Shown here: in pieces, positions 11,083 through 21,307 of the stretch
How the letters are laid out: every line of letters begins with the position of its first letter
Position numbering within the stretch: the stretch's first letter is position 1
NCBI GenBank assembly: GCA_001599915.1
Contig: BCIG01000005.1
Location: 1-64,000 of the forward strand
Length of the DNA: 64,000 bases
Direction of reading: 5' to 3'
DNA from: Symbiotaphrina buchneri
Taxonomy: Eukaryota; Ascomycota; Symbiotaphrinales; Symbiotaphrinaceae
Position numbers and translations under genes: made by a program
Notes under the pieces: model-generated
Databases searched by the model: none
Told to the model about the DNA's origin: nothing
The model's input: only the letters and a program-made list of their open reading frames with translations

Positions 11083-14000
11083 ATGCCGCATGAGGGAAGA
11101 CTCGCTGCATACGCCTGCACGCGCTGTGCCAAGCAGAAGAAAAAGGCAAGATAGAGGGAGGGGTGAAGTGCCTGAATGACCCCGGTGGCTTACGAAGTTT
11201 AGTGTATCCCCGTCGACGGGTCTTGCTCGAACTGTATCCGGGCAAGGAAAGAGTGCAGCAAGTCTAGGAGCCGACATCCGTCCAGCAAGAATGCAAGGTT
11301 GTATCTCCCTGACATCAGATGGCACTGCGGCATCTCTGCTAAGCTGAAAATCACAGGGGTTTTGTGAAGACCTTGCAGCGCCTCCTCCAGCATCTCAAGT
11401 CAGAACTGTCGCAAAGCAAAGAAGAGGGAGTCTATCCATTACCCTGTGCTCCTGAGTTGAGAGCATCCCAGGATATCAGCCAGATACAGCCGCGACCTCA
11501 AGATGTTGAGAGTCCGCCTTCCATTTGGCAACGTCCAACATATATGTTTGGAAACGACGTAGCTTCATCCATTACGCGATCTATGAGCAACCGTGTCGTC
11601 AGAGGAGCAATCCAGCCAATCCATCATTGTCGGATATATACTGGTTCAGAGCTTCCATTCCCATTGACATTCCGCTCCGAGACGATGAAATGCGGTCCTG
11701 CAGCAGCATCTGAACCCCTCATAATGTCTTCTAGGTTACCCAGCTATGTGACCAAGAAATTACTCAATGTCTACATTGAGCGAGTGCTTCCAGAGTGTCC
11801 CATTTTTTCACCCGCCGAGGTTGACACCATCTACAGAAAGGTGGATGAGAATGGCACGGGCCCGAGCCAGCCTACCAAAACTGACCTTTTCATATTTTCC
11901 ATGATCATGGCTACGGCCACTATGACTTCTAGAGCGGATGACTATTCTAGGGTCGTCAACGTGAGCGAGGCTTTTCGCCGGGACGCTATCCGTGCCGACG
12001 TCAATGGGGATGTGTTGGCCACGACAAGCCTCAGATCTCTTCAGTCTTTACTTTTGCTGACGCAGTATGGCCTATTCGTGCCTCAGGCCGTCAATCTTTG
12101 GCACACTGTAAGCGAAGCTATGAGAATCGCCGTTGAATTGGGGCTTCACCGGGATCCCCCTGATGCCCTGGGTTTGGATCAAGAGACAACATCGAATCGC
12201 TATAGGCTCTTTTGGGCGGCAAGTTTCAGAGCATTTTTTCTGAAGTGTCTCGCTAATTCGCTTGGTCTAGGCCTATAGTATAGAGCGCTCAATCACACTG
12301 ACATGCCATCGTCCTCACGCGATCCGAGATGAGCACATCTTATTGAAAGTCGTACCTTCGGTGGAGGAACCGGATAAGCAGCTGACTTGCGGAAGCTCGT
12401 CGGCTACAGCTAGGTATCTGACGCACCTGGAATATTGTTTGCTTCAAACAGAGATCTGCGAGATCAACATTAACAGCGAGACGATCCAGCCTCAGAATCT
12501 AACATACACCGACTGGGTCTCGTCTTGTGAAAGAAGAATCGAACGACTTCGGGGGAGGAAGTGGACCGAGGACAGCGTTCTGCTTGCAGACTGGCATGAC
12601 CTCCCTGCGTGGCGATGTCTGGCTTGGCTGTACATGCCTTGCCCGAGAAATCCTTTCCCATCAACGGAGACAGTGACTAAGTTTATCCGCGCTTTGATAC
12701 AGATTCTCGACATCTACTGGACCCTCACGCAGGAAAAGTCCATAAAGCTCTGCTGGTTTGCTGTGCATCATGCTTATGAGGTCGGCACCCAGGTCCTGTA
12801 CTGTATGCAGAACTACCCCCAAATCGTGAAGTCATGCTACGACACTGTCACGCTACTGGATGCTCTGACACATGTCTCGGATTTTTTGGTAGGCGCGTCC
12901 ACTGTCAAAACCATTCGACTCTGCTTACTGCCTTCTTACAGATGAGTATGACGGAGCGATGGCCGGCAGCCACGCAGTGCAAAGCACTGCTCAACAAACT
13001 GAAGAACAGTGTCGTCGAGCCCTACCTTCTAGGGATCGTGCCGGATGTCCTCTCGATGGACAATTCAGGAGAACAGCGGCTTGTAGACGTCATCTTCAGA
13101 AGCAACGCGTTCTTCTTTTTCGCTGGCGAGGAACCTCCTAATATCCAGGCCGATTTCGATGCCATATTCCCGTCGATGGCCTCTGACACGGCACTGGACA
13201 ATCCCTCCGTCCTCGATGCCTCGTTTTACTCGTCATATCCTGACGGCACTGAGTTTGACAGCTTTAGCGAGTCGCTACTGAATTGGTTCATGGACGAGGC
13301 CTCCGTCGAGGTCGGGGTCACAATCTCTAGCCCTACCACGCATCCGGTGCCCGTTGTCAGCAAGCCCGACGACATGACAACGAAAACAGAACGTTATAAA
13401 GACGAGTACCGTCGCGCACTAGAAAACCTGCCTGCATGTAAGTTCTGTAAAAAGAAGCGAATCAAATGCAGTAGGACCCTGCCGTCTTGCCATAATTGTG
13501 TTGACTACGGAAAATATTGCGTCTTCCTCGACATAGCATCTGGGGATTGGGTAACTGGGGAGTAGGTTTGGAAACTGCACATCTTTACTTCCTCATTCTG
13601 ACTGGCCTTAGAGAACTACATTCCTTGCAAAACGAAATTGAATGGTTACTGGAAGTCATGGAACGACAGCCGTTCTCGCTTCCACATACAGTGACCCATA
13701 GAGCGCAGCGGCCCCCAGAAAGCACAATCCACACGGCTTTGCCGGAAGTATTATTGATGACCCATGCTACTGTGTGCGGTCCATCGACAAAGTACTATGG
13801 CGAGGTATCTGTTTTCAGCCGGCTGGCCTGGTCCTATCTGCCAGGGGCAAGGGCTTCTGTAAATCTCCAGCTCAAACCAACGTTACATGACTCATTTCCC
13901 CTGAGCTATACTTCGATCTTGCGCAGCTTGGATGAACTGCCCCGTAATGATCTGAGCAATCTGATTCAGACTTACTGTTCGAAAGTCGAAAGATACTATT

Positions 14001-15238
14001 CGATCATTGGACGGCCTCTGATATACGAGATGGTCAGCAGCATCTACGAAGGCACGGCGGCCGATCGAAGAAGCCACGCATACTTCCAGGCCCAACTCAA
14101 CTTGATAGTAGCTATTGCTCTTCTTTTGCCGTTCCATGGACGCTCTGCCTCGATACCGGCAGCCTCCGTCTACTTCGACAGGGCACTGTCCCTCGCACTG
14201 TCGGTGGAAGGCTTGTTCCTGACGTCGACAATTGAGTGCTTGAGGTTCAGAATCCTCATGTGCTTCTACGTCTGGTTGGAACCGACGGCGGGGAATTTCT
14301 CCAGATTGGTCGACGCCGCTTGTAGGATATGTCTTGACCTTCTTGAGAGCCAGGAACTCGATGCGGATCAGGTGGGCATCGTTCATGGGCTATTTCGCAC
14401 CACATATGCATTGGATACGTAAGTACAATTCTTCAGGGCGCGAAATTCCCCGGGCTTTGTGCTTAACAATTTCTATAGCTTCAATGCGATCGCTCTGGGC
14501 CGTCCGAACTATCTTCCCAGGTGGAGAAAACTTGAAAAGGTATGTCTCCATTCGCGGGCGCCTGTGTTCGCCTGCTCACTGCACATCTAGATGGTCCTTC
14601 ACGCCGCGTCGGAGGAACAGCGGACTGATAGATTCCCTCTGCTCATGTATACTATGGCCGGGCTGCAATCGTCCATACACCAGGAGATCCTGAACCTTGG
14701 GACCGCCCGACACGATGAAGCCAACGATGCACTGTCGCATGTCACGTCACTCAGAGCCCAAGCCGACGAATGGCTAGACGGGTGGAAACTTGAGACATTA
14801 TCCACGCCTGGCGATGACCGGAAGCAGCCCACGCTTGAGACGGCCACAGTCTGCTACGGGACGATCCTGCATGCCAAAGCTCACTCACTGCTCCGGACGC
14901 TGTCCAGGCGGCTCGAACTGCCAGTGGAGAATCAGCAGAGCTTTGCCGTTATCACATCGCTTTTCGAAATCTACAACCCTCTGCAGCAAGCGCAGGGTAC
15001 TCCCGGCGACGTCTCTGGACCCATTGCGCACCCTCTTTGCTGGACACATTACCTTGATCTAATGGACGCTGGCTTGGACCTTCTTGACGCCGTTTCCAGG
15101 GACCCGATGATCCATGAGACCGCGGACAGTCTATTTAAGCAGTGTTTTAATCTACTCAACCTGTTTGAATCTTCTATTGGATATTTAGGTTGGGGGTTTT
15201 CGGATGTTTTCCAGGAATTTATAACAAATATCACTTAA
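11083..15238 (+). CDS. Double-headed fungal transcription factor (two Zn2Cys6 + two regulatory domains)
   Basis: A nuclear DNA-binding regulator, roughly 1,250 residues after splicing. Unit 1: the start at 11083 gives ACTRCAKQKKK, then an intron (11146-11202), then CIPVDGSCSNCIRARKEC, together a perfect C-x2-C-x6-C-x6-C-x2-C-x6-C cluster. A likely coiled-coil linker (VKTLQRLLQHLKSEL) and a fungal-specific TF domain follow (about 11700-12900, with AMRIAVELGLHRD). The frame then runs without a stop from about 12940 through 13375 into unit 2: CKFCKKKRIKCSRTLPSCHN and then CVDYGKYC (13436-13523), an intron with donor GTAGGT at about 13563 that restores ELHSLQNEIEWLLEVM, and a second TF domain to the stop at 15238. 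Further introns lie near 12240-12285, 12890-12942, 14420-14478 and 14540-14590. I found no stop or clear promoter between the units. Two genes joined by an unseen splice to a stop remain possible. Confidence 0.75.
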
Positions 15239-15552
15239 GATAAAGATATAAAAAGATCTTAAAACTACTATCAATAATATATAATTTTGAATTCTTATTT
15301 CATAATATGAAAAATTTAGTTCCTAATATTATTATCTGAATTGCCAGTCTCCACTGTTGGACAGATGAAAATTGTTCTTAGCAGTACCACTTGTCTCTCA
15401 TCCCAGCTGCAGTAAGAAAGGTGGAAATCGGGGAAGGGACGAGTGCTGACACGTGGAACAGCATCGCATTTCCAGAACACAGAAGTCCATGTCAGGTGTC
15501 ACGCAGATATGGTGTTCTTCATGATCTTCACACAGCAGCCCGTCATGAGCAT
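15239..15552. other. Intergenic region between convergent genes
   Basis: Strongly AT-rich just after the regulator's stop (15240-15340), probably its 3' untranslated region, then neutral sequence up to the end of the MFS gene. No gene was seen that is independent of the antisense of the MFS gene. Confidence 0.5.
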
Positions 15553-17325
15553 TTAACCATGCATATCTGTGATACCCAAGAAAGGATGACCCATCCAGTA
15601 AGCTCGCAATCTCTTCCCATAGAGATATACGAAGATTCCAATGAGAGCCACACCAGCAGATACTCCACCGACGACTGCGCCAACATCTTTGCCACCATCG
15701 TCAAACCACCAGTCCACAAAGTAGTAGCCCAAGCCAAAAGGGAAGATATTCTTAAAGACGAAGAGAATGACCTGGCTTTCGACCGCATACCCACGGTGTG
15801 CATCAATGATATACGCAATTAACGCACTATTGATCAGGCCACCGCCACAATTGATTATCAAATAGAAGGCCGCCAAGCCCACCCAGTGGACGTGGACGAC
15901 GGTGCCCCAGCCCCAGCCGACCCAGCCGATGATGACGAGGACCACGGCAGGGACGACGTAGAAGAGCCGGAACTCGGGTTCGTAGACACTGCCGTTCCGC
16001 TTGGCGACGCGCTCAACCATCCAGTCGCTGGTCATACCAATGGCGACGGCGATGGTCATGCCGATCCAGCCTGCAATGAACATGTTTGCCGCGCCTGTCG
16101 CGGAGAAGTTGTACGGCGGCGCGGTAACGATCGAGTCGATGACGAACGAGATACCGACGATCCACGCCATGGGGAGGCCCGCGACACCGACCCAGAAGAT
16201 GGTGGGATGGAACGTCAGCGCGATGGTGCGCCAGGTGATGTTAAGGGGGTTCTCGTGCGAGAAGCGCCCCTGGTAGAGGTTCAGCCGCTGCAGGAACGGC
16301 TGTCTCGGCTCGGAGGTGGAGACGTTGGTGACGGTCTGCGCGACGCCCTTCTCTTCTTCGCCGGCGACTTGGGTTGTTACTTCATCCTGGTGGGCAAGTG
16401 CATCGTTGTGTTCTCGACGATAGGTCGGCTCGTAGAAGAACAGGATTAGCGCGACGAGCATGATGCCCTCCGCAATGGCGAGGCCGCCAAAGGCCCATTT
16501 GACGCTCGATATTTCGATGATTTGCGTGCAGATGGGTACGCCCAGTAAGACGCCGCTCTGGAGCGCTTGGATGAAGATGGAAACGCGCCTTCCTCGCTCT
16601 GTATCGTCTATGAGTTTCGCATAATACGGGTTCATTAGGATAACCAGACCTACCATGGACGAAGTAAAGATCAGGAATGACTCCGAGAGAGAGAGCCTCG
16701 AATGCCGCCGACCAGCGCCGGACAGACACCTTGCTCCCATCAAGGAGTTGTAGTTGGTGGCAGCCGCAGCCCACGCATCCGATGCCATCATTATGGCCAT
16801 GCAGACAATATACACTCCGCGTTTGCCATAAAGGCGTGTAAGGACACTCCAGAGATACGCACAGCCACCAATGACAAGAAGCATATAAGAGGATAGCTGT
16901 GCAATATCGTTGACGGTCTTGTTGTACTGGGCAGCCAGCTCCAGCGTGACGGGAGAAAGCAGGGGGCCATGCACTCCTGACAACACGGTGCTGAGAAGCA
17001 GCAGGGCATAGAGGAAATCCCGCTGGTAGAGGGACCAGTTCAGAGGGTCGTTCGGGGAGTCAGTCGGTTGCGGATTCAGCACGATCTTCCCATCTTTGGT
17101 ATGTTTGAGATGTCGATGATGGACATTAGGAGCCACGCCTTGTTCCGGAGTGTCGAACAAGGTGACAGTCCCCTGTACGACCCTTTCCTTAGGTTCAAGG
17201 ATGCCGAAACCCATATTGTCAATTGAAAGGGCTACTGATGAAAGAATCGAAGTTGAAGGTAGATCAGTCTCACCCAAAAGATCAGCGAGCCAGGATGTCT
17301 GGTCTTCCCCCTTTCCCCGCTTCAC
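15553..17325 (-). CDS. MFS transporter (DHA1-like, 12-TM) with a one-base frame break
   Basis: A membrane transporter with the NDPLNWS motif before TM1 that marks a large fungal drug:H+ antiporter-like group. The open frame gives 590 residues, but the stretch after GARCLSGAG (about 16600-16710) does not look like a transporter. The missing conserved text, SAAFEALSLGVIPDLYFVH followed by ERGRRV, is found in another frame. It is reached by a one-base shift near 16706-16715 and then removal of a 55-nt intron (16599-16653: GTAGGT, CTAAT branch, ACAG end). Because the shift and the retained intron cancel in phase, the unspliced message stays open. TM helices 1-4 lie upstream, and TM 7-12 lie in the second half after a long hydrophilic loop. 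It is either a real broken gene or a sequencing error. It neighbours the amide cluster, and its substrate is unknown. Confidence 0.75.
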   Translation of the reverse strand: MKRGKGEDQTSWLADLLGETDLPSTSILSSVALSIDNMGFGILEPKERVVQGTVTLFDTPEQGVAPNVHHRHLKHTKDGKIVLNPQPTDSPNDPLNWSLYQRDFLYALLLLSTVLSGVHGPLLSPVTLELAAQYNKTVNDIAQLSSYMLLVIGGCAYLWSVLTRLYGKRGVYIVCMAIMMASDAWAAAATNYNSLMGARCLSGAGRRHSRLSLSESFLIFTSSMVGLVILMNPYYAKLIDDTERGRRVSIFIQALQSGVLLGVPICTQIIEISSVKWAFGGLAIAEGIMLVALILFFYEPTYRREHNDALAHQDEVTTQVAGEEEKGVAQTVTNVSTSEPRQPFLQRLNLYQGRFSHENPLNITWRTIALTFHPTIFWVGVAGLPMAWIVGISFVIDSIVTAPPYNFSATGAANMFIAGWIGMTIAVAIGMTSDWMVERVAKRNGSVYEPEFRLFYVVPAVVLVIIGWVGWGWGTVVHVHWVGLAAFYLIINCGGGLINSALIAYIIDAHRGYAVESQVILFVFKNIFPFGLGYYFVDWWFDDGGKDVGAVVGGVSAGVALIGIFVYLYGKRLRAYWMGHPFLGITDMHG

Positions 17326-18725
17326 GCGTGCAGCATCCAGTATTTAAGATCGATCCCTGGTAGATTCCCCGCCCTCTTTTCCCCACGAGCAGCGACCCAT
17401 GACCATTTCCCCGATGGCTTGCTACCCCACAAGAGCTTCTTCTTCGCAAACTTTGTGCAGTGAAATAAGACGAAGGATCATCCCCAAAACATGGCCCCGG
17501 GCCACTCCGGTTGGGCATGGGACAGGTTAAGGTGTGGGGAGAGACGGAGTCGGGCAACTTCCCCACACAGCGTGCCAACCCCTCCGACTTGATTGGATGC
17601 AGCGTGCGGCTTGTTCCCCGCACAGATTCTAGGAAGGTCTGCATTCTTGTTGCTCTTGCGCCGAAAGACGAGTTGCCAATACGCGGACCACTGGTAGGAA
17701 GTACGGAATCCCCGACAACCGGTGCCAAGGTAGCTTGGATGCATACGCGGTGGCTTTTGAAGCAAGGGATGCCAGGGAAAGAGATCAGGTGTCGATTGTC
17801 ATGCCCGCAATAAAGTGCAGTAGGATCCATTTGTTCACCGCTTCCAATTCCGGTTGAAAGAAAATCTACGAGCCTCAGCCAGCCTTTCGGAAACTAAGCT
17901 GTATACACCGTACTCTGTCCAACAAACAGTCCAATGCTGCCGGGATATCCGCATAATGTTCAGTAGGATTACCAATCCAAGCTTCCAAGAAACTCTAAGC
18001 TCTTTGGCGCGCGGCTTGTTGTCCTGCCCAGAAAACACCCAAGTCGGGAATTTGCGGACCGCCGATGACGGCGATGAGTAGACGCTGGTCCGGTGGAACT
18101 GGAACAACCACCAAGCGAGTTCGCCAGCATGTATGCGGACCTATTCCAGTAACAGCATCGCGCCTGAGCTGTCCAACCACTGCCCAGGACTATTGATTGT
18201 TCGTGAGCTTGGCAGATCGGCAGGGACCGATTTGAGTTCCAGTGCCGAAGGATGGGCGAAGACGGCCAAAGATTGTCGCCGTTGTGCAGCTCGTCAAGTT
18301 GATGACACCCGCATAATATGACAGAAGGACATGGAGGTGATTATTCATGCCTTATATTTGCTTTATTTCCTCATGTTATGTGTCCATGAGAAGCATCATT
18401 TACGAATGGCTACCGGTCAAGAACCCTGACGCTCCAGAATCCTCTCAGGTGTCGGCCAAATAATGCCGAAAGAGTGCATTTTCAACTTCGGCCGCTCTGC
18501 ATCGCCGCCTAACACCGATTAAGATCTTTGCATTGATCTAAAGAACATAGCTTCACCTAGCACTAGCCTTGCGTACGGGACGCCCTTATCTTGTATACCT
18601 TGTGATGTCCGCGATAAGCCGGGGATGGGCGACCAAGGGTGGGGGAAAGCGGTATAAAGCGGAGGAGGACCGGTTCAGAGCTACTCGAAATTCAACCCTC
18701 TCGTGCGACTAAGGCGATCTCGGGT
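17326..18725. promoter_or_regulatory. Large divergent intergenic region, MFS / amidase pseudogene
   Basis: About 1.4 kb between two 5' ends pointing apart. Several ORFs of 60-180 codons cross it on both strands, but none shows domains, a signal peptide or a sensible context. A CCG-N5-CGG element sits at 17712-17722. Otherwise I see nothing definite. Confidence 0.4.
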
Positions 18726-20693
18726 ATGCCAGTTATCATGGCTAGGATATGGGGATACGCGCTCGCCGTGCTTGCTCTTAGCGGTGCATGCTCTACCGTC
18801 GCGATTGATCTCGTAGACAATGGCAAAGTGACGACTCTGAACGGGATTCCATACTATGTTGGCGGCATCAGCGTGTCATCACTAAGTGGAATCCAGGGCC
18901 AGCTGCTCCAAGAGGTGATGCTACCGAACGTAGATGTCTTTCCGATGACCATTGTCGAAACCTCAAGCCACACCTTCACGGCGCAGGAATTCAGTGCGAC
19001 GATCGCAAACTGCACCAGCAGCGACGATGTCTTCCAGGACGCATTTCTGCAATCCGTATACCTGTCCTACACGGGTATGGGCTCGCCTGTCGTGGATATG
19101 GCTTCTTGCGCAACGGCTCTCAATGATGCTGGCACCCAGCTGTTGATGGTGTCGCAGGCTTTCACGAGCGGGAAGATCGGCGGCGCGGTGAAGATGACTC
19201 TGTCCAGACCGCTTCCAAAAGGGCCGTATTTCGTCTCGGCAGCCACGGGGGAGATATTTAAAGCCGACCGATTGTATCCAGACGATTACCTGGCGTTCAT
19301 CCAGGGCATCGTCAGCGATGAAGCGGACGGCTATATTTCCCTGCCAGCCGTGACGGAGAACATCATGGCGAAAAGCATAGCGGTGCCGTCGAGACTGTAC
19401 TTCACTGTCACTGACGACAAACCGTTAGCGGGACTGCGATTTGGCGTCAAAGATATCTACCACGTCAAGGGCATCCGCACCTCTGGCGGCAGCCGCTCTT
19501 ACTACTACACCTACGGCTCCCAGAATGCGACCGCGCCAGCGGTCCAGAGACTTATAGACTGATCGACAACGGGGCGGTGCTCGTTGGTAAGATGGGAACC
19601 GTGCAGTTCGTCAATGGAGACAGTTCTACAGCCGATTATGTCGACCTCCACTGCCCGTTCAACCCCCGCGGAGACGGCTACCAGAGCCCAAGTGGATCCT
19701 CCGCAGGGCCTGGAGCGGGCATGGGAGCGTATGAGTGGCTTGATCTTGCCATCGGGAGCGACACGGGCGGCTCAATGCGTGGACCGGCGGGCGCGCAGGG
19801 GCTGTTCGGAAGCAGGCCCTCAACCGGTGCGGTCTCCATGGATCATGTCATCCCTCTGAACGACTTACTCGACACGGCCGGTGTCTATGCCCGAAGTGCC
19901 TCCCTCTGGTCAACGGCTGCACATGCGCTGTACTCGGACTTTCAGTCCGACTTCCCCTCTTATCCCAAGAAGCTTTACTATGGCTATACCGGCGGCGTAA
20001 TCAGCTACGGCGAAGCTGGCACTGGCGAGGTCACACCACAGGCGGCGGCGGCAATGGAGAACTTCATGGCAGGCCTCGAGAGCTTCCGAGGGCGTCAACG
20101 AAATGCTGAACACGACGTACGCCATCCTCACCTCAGTCTATCAGTACGAGAATCTCGGCAAGCCGCTCTTTGACGATTACGCTGCGACCCACGACGGCCG
20201 CGGCGCGTTCATCAACCCCGGTCCCCTCGCGAGATGGGAAAGGGGGCAGGCGAATGGAGGCGACACCGCGTACGCAGCCGCGGAACAGAACATGACCATC
20301 TTTCGGGATTGGTGGGAGACGATATACGGCCGCAACAGCAGCGACTCGTGCTCCGAGGCCGTCCATGTCTATCCATAGAGCACGGGAGTCACCGATTACC
20401 GGAACGTGTACTTCGATCTCAACACCCATCCTCCTCTGGGGATGGACCAGTGGGCAATTGCTGGATATGCTGGCGCGCCGGACTTGGTGGTCCCGATCGG
20501 AGAGGCGCCGTATAATAGCACCATCACTTTGCATGAGGAATGGCTGCCTGTTTCCATGAGCCTGGTTGTAGCGCGGGGATGTGATCTCATGCTGGCGAAT
20601 CTGGTTAAGGACTTGGAGGCTGCGGGGATTCTGAAGCCTGTCATTACGGGCCCGCGATTGTACAGCGTTGATTCCACGGGGGCATCAATGTGA
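18726..20693 (+). pseudogene. Secreted amidase, pseudogene with three lesions
   Basis: The ATG at 18726 opens a signal peptide (ARIWGYALAVLALSGACSTV) and an N-terminal region typical of secreted fungal amidases. The amidase-signature part follows: [11 protein letters not shown] (catalytic Lys), SGSSAGP and [13 protein letters not shown], so the triad residues are still present. The frame is broken three times. Near 19551-19560 an extra 8 bp leaves a direct AGACT repeat and shifts the frame. Near 20085-20095 two bases seem missing, between ESF and [11 protein letters not shown]. At 20377-20379 there is an in-frame TAG, most simply a CAG-to-TAG change, after which homology resumes as STGVTDYRNVYFD. 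Homology reaches about 20690, so gene length is preserved. The number of lesions argues for real decay rather than sequencing error. It was once a partner of the intact amidase at 8382. Confidence 0.8.
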
Positions 20694-21307
20694 GTACAGA
20701 TGCTGTCATCAACACCCTGCGTATGGCAGAAGGAGGCTCTAAATGCATGACGCAAGACCAAGTGTCTTTGCGTCACTCCAGTAACATTCGTGTACATAGT
20801 TCGTCATACTTTTGCTCGTCGTATCAGGTTGATGCAGAAGATAGAGATCAGAAGATAGAGATAGATTTCGTCCAAAGTAGTCTCCGCTGTTTTGTCGACA
20901 TAGGAATTGTTAGCTTTTTGTGCTATCAGACCTTTCTACTCAGGGTGTTATCATAATACTCTCAAGCTAGAGCAAGCTGCCTGTGGCCGTTGGAAACAAG
21001 GTGATACCATTTATTGGGGGTATCTGTTGCCAGAAATATCGACCCCCACGCATTCTTCGTAATTTCAGGGGTCATTCAGATGCCTTGGCATACGTCGTCC
21101 AACCATGGCCCTCGAAAGCTTGGCAGTCGGCAGTTGCACCTTACCTGACGTGTCCCCACAGCCTTCACCGAATCCTCTTTTCAACCATACAAGGCTCCCG
21201 CCCACCAATAACCTGGGCGAAATGTGTTCAAGGTGGGTCACTTTAAACTGCCGTATCTATAGGGGTCCCCGTAGAAGCTGACTGCTGCACAAAGCAAATC
21301 GCCAGAT
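20694..21307. other. Gene-poor region upstream of the glutamate-cysteine ligase
   Basis: About 600 bp with an 87-codon + strand ORF (20983-21246) that resembles nothing I know. It should contain the promoter and possibly a first exon of the glutamate-cysteine ligase gene, whose start codon I could not locate. Confidence 0.4.

Noticed and set aside
13376-15238. Second TF unit as a separate gene starting at 13376
   Set aside because: An ATG is present, but the preceding unit has no stop in the shared frame, so a fused gene is the simpler reading. Kept open in the finding.
17712-17722. CCG-N5-CGG element as a regulator site
   Set aside because: A single short element in 1.4 kb is expected by chance, and it lacks the extended CGGAT form found at 10723-10757.
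17282-17830. 182-codon minus-strand ORF upstream of the MFS gene
   Set aside because: No domain, no signal, erratic composition, and other ORFs of similar quality overlap it on both strands. It lies in a large divergent promoter region.
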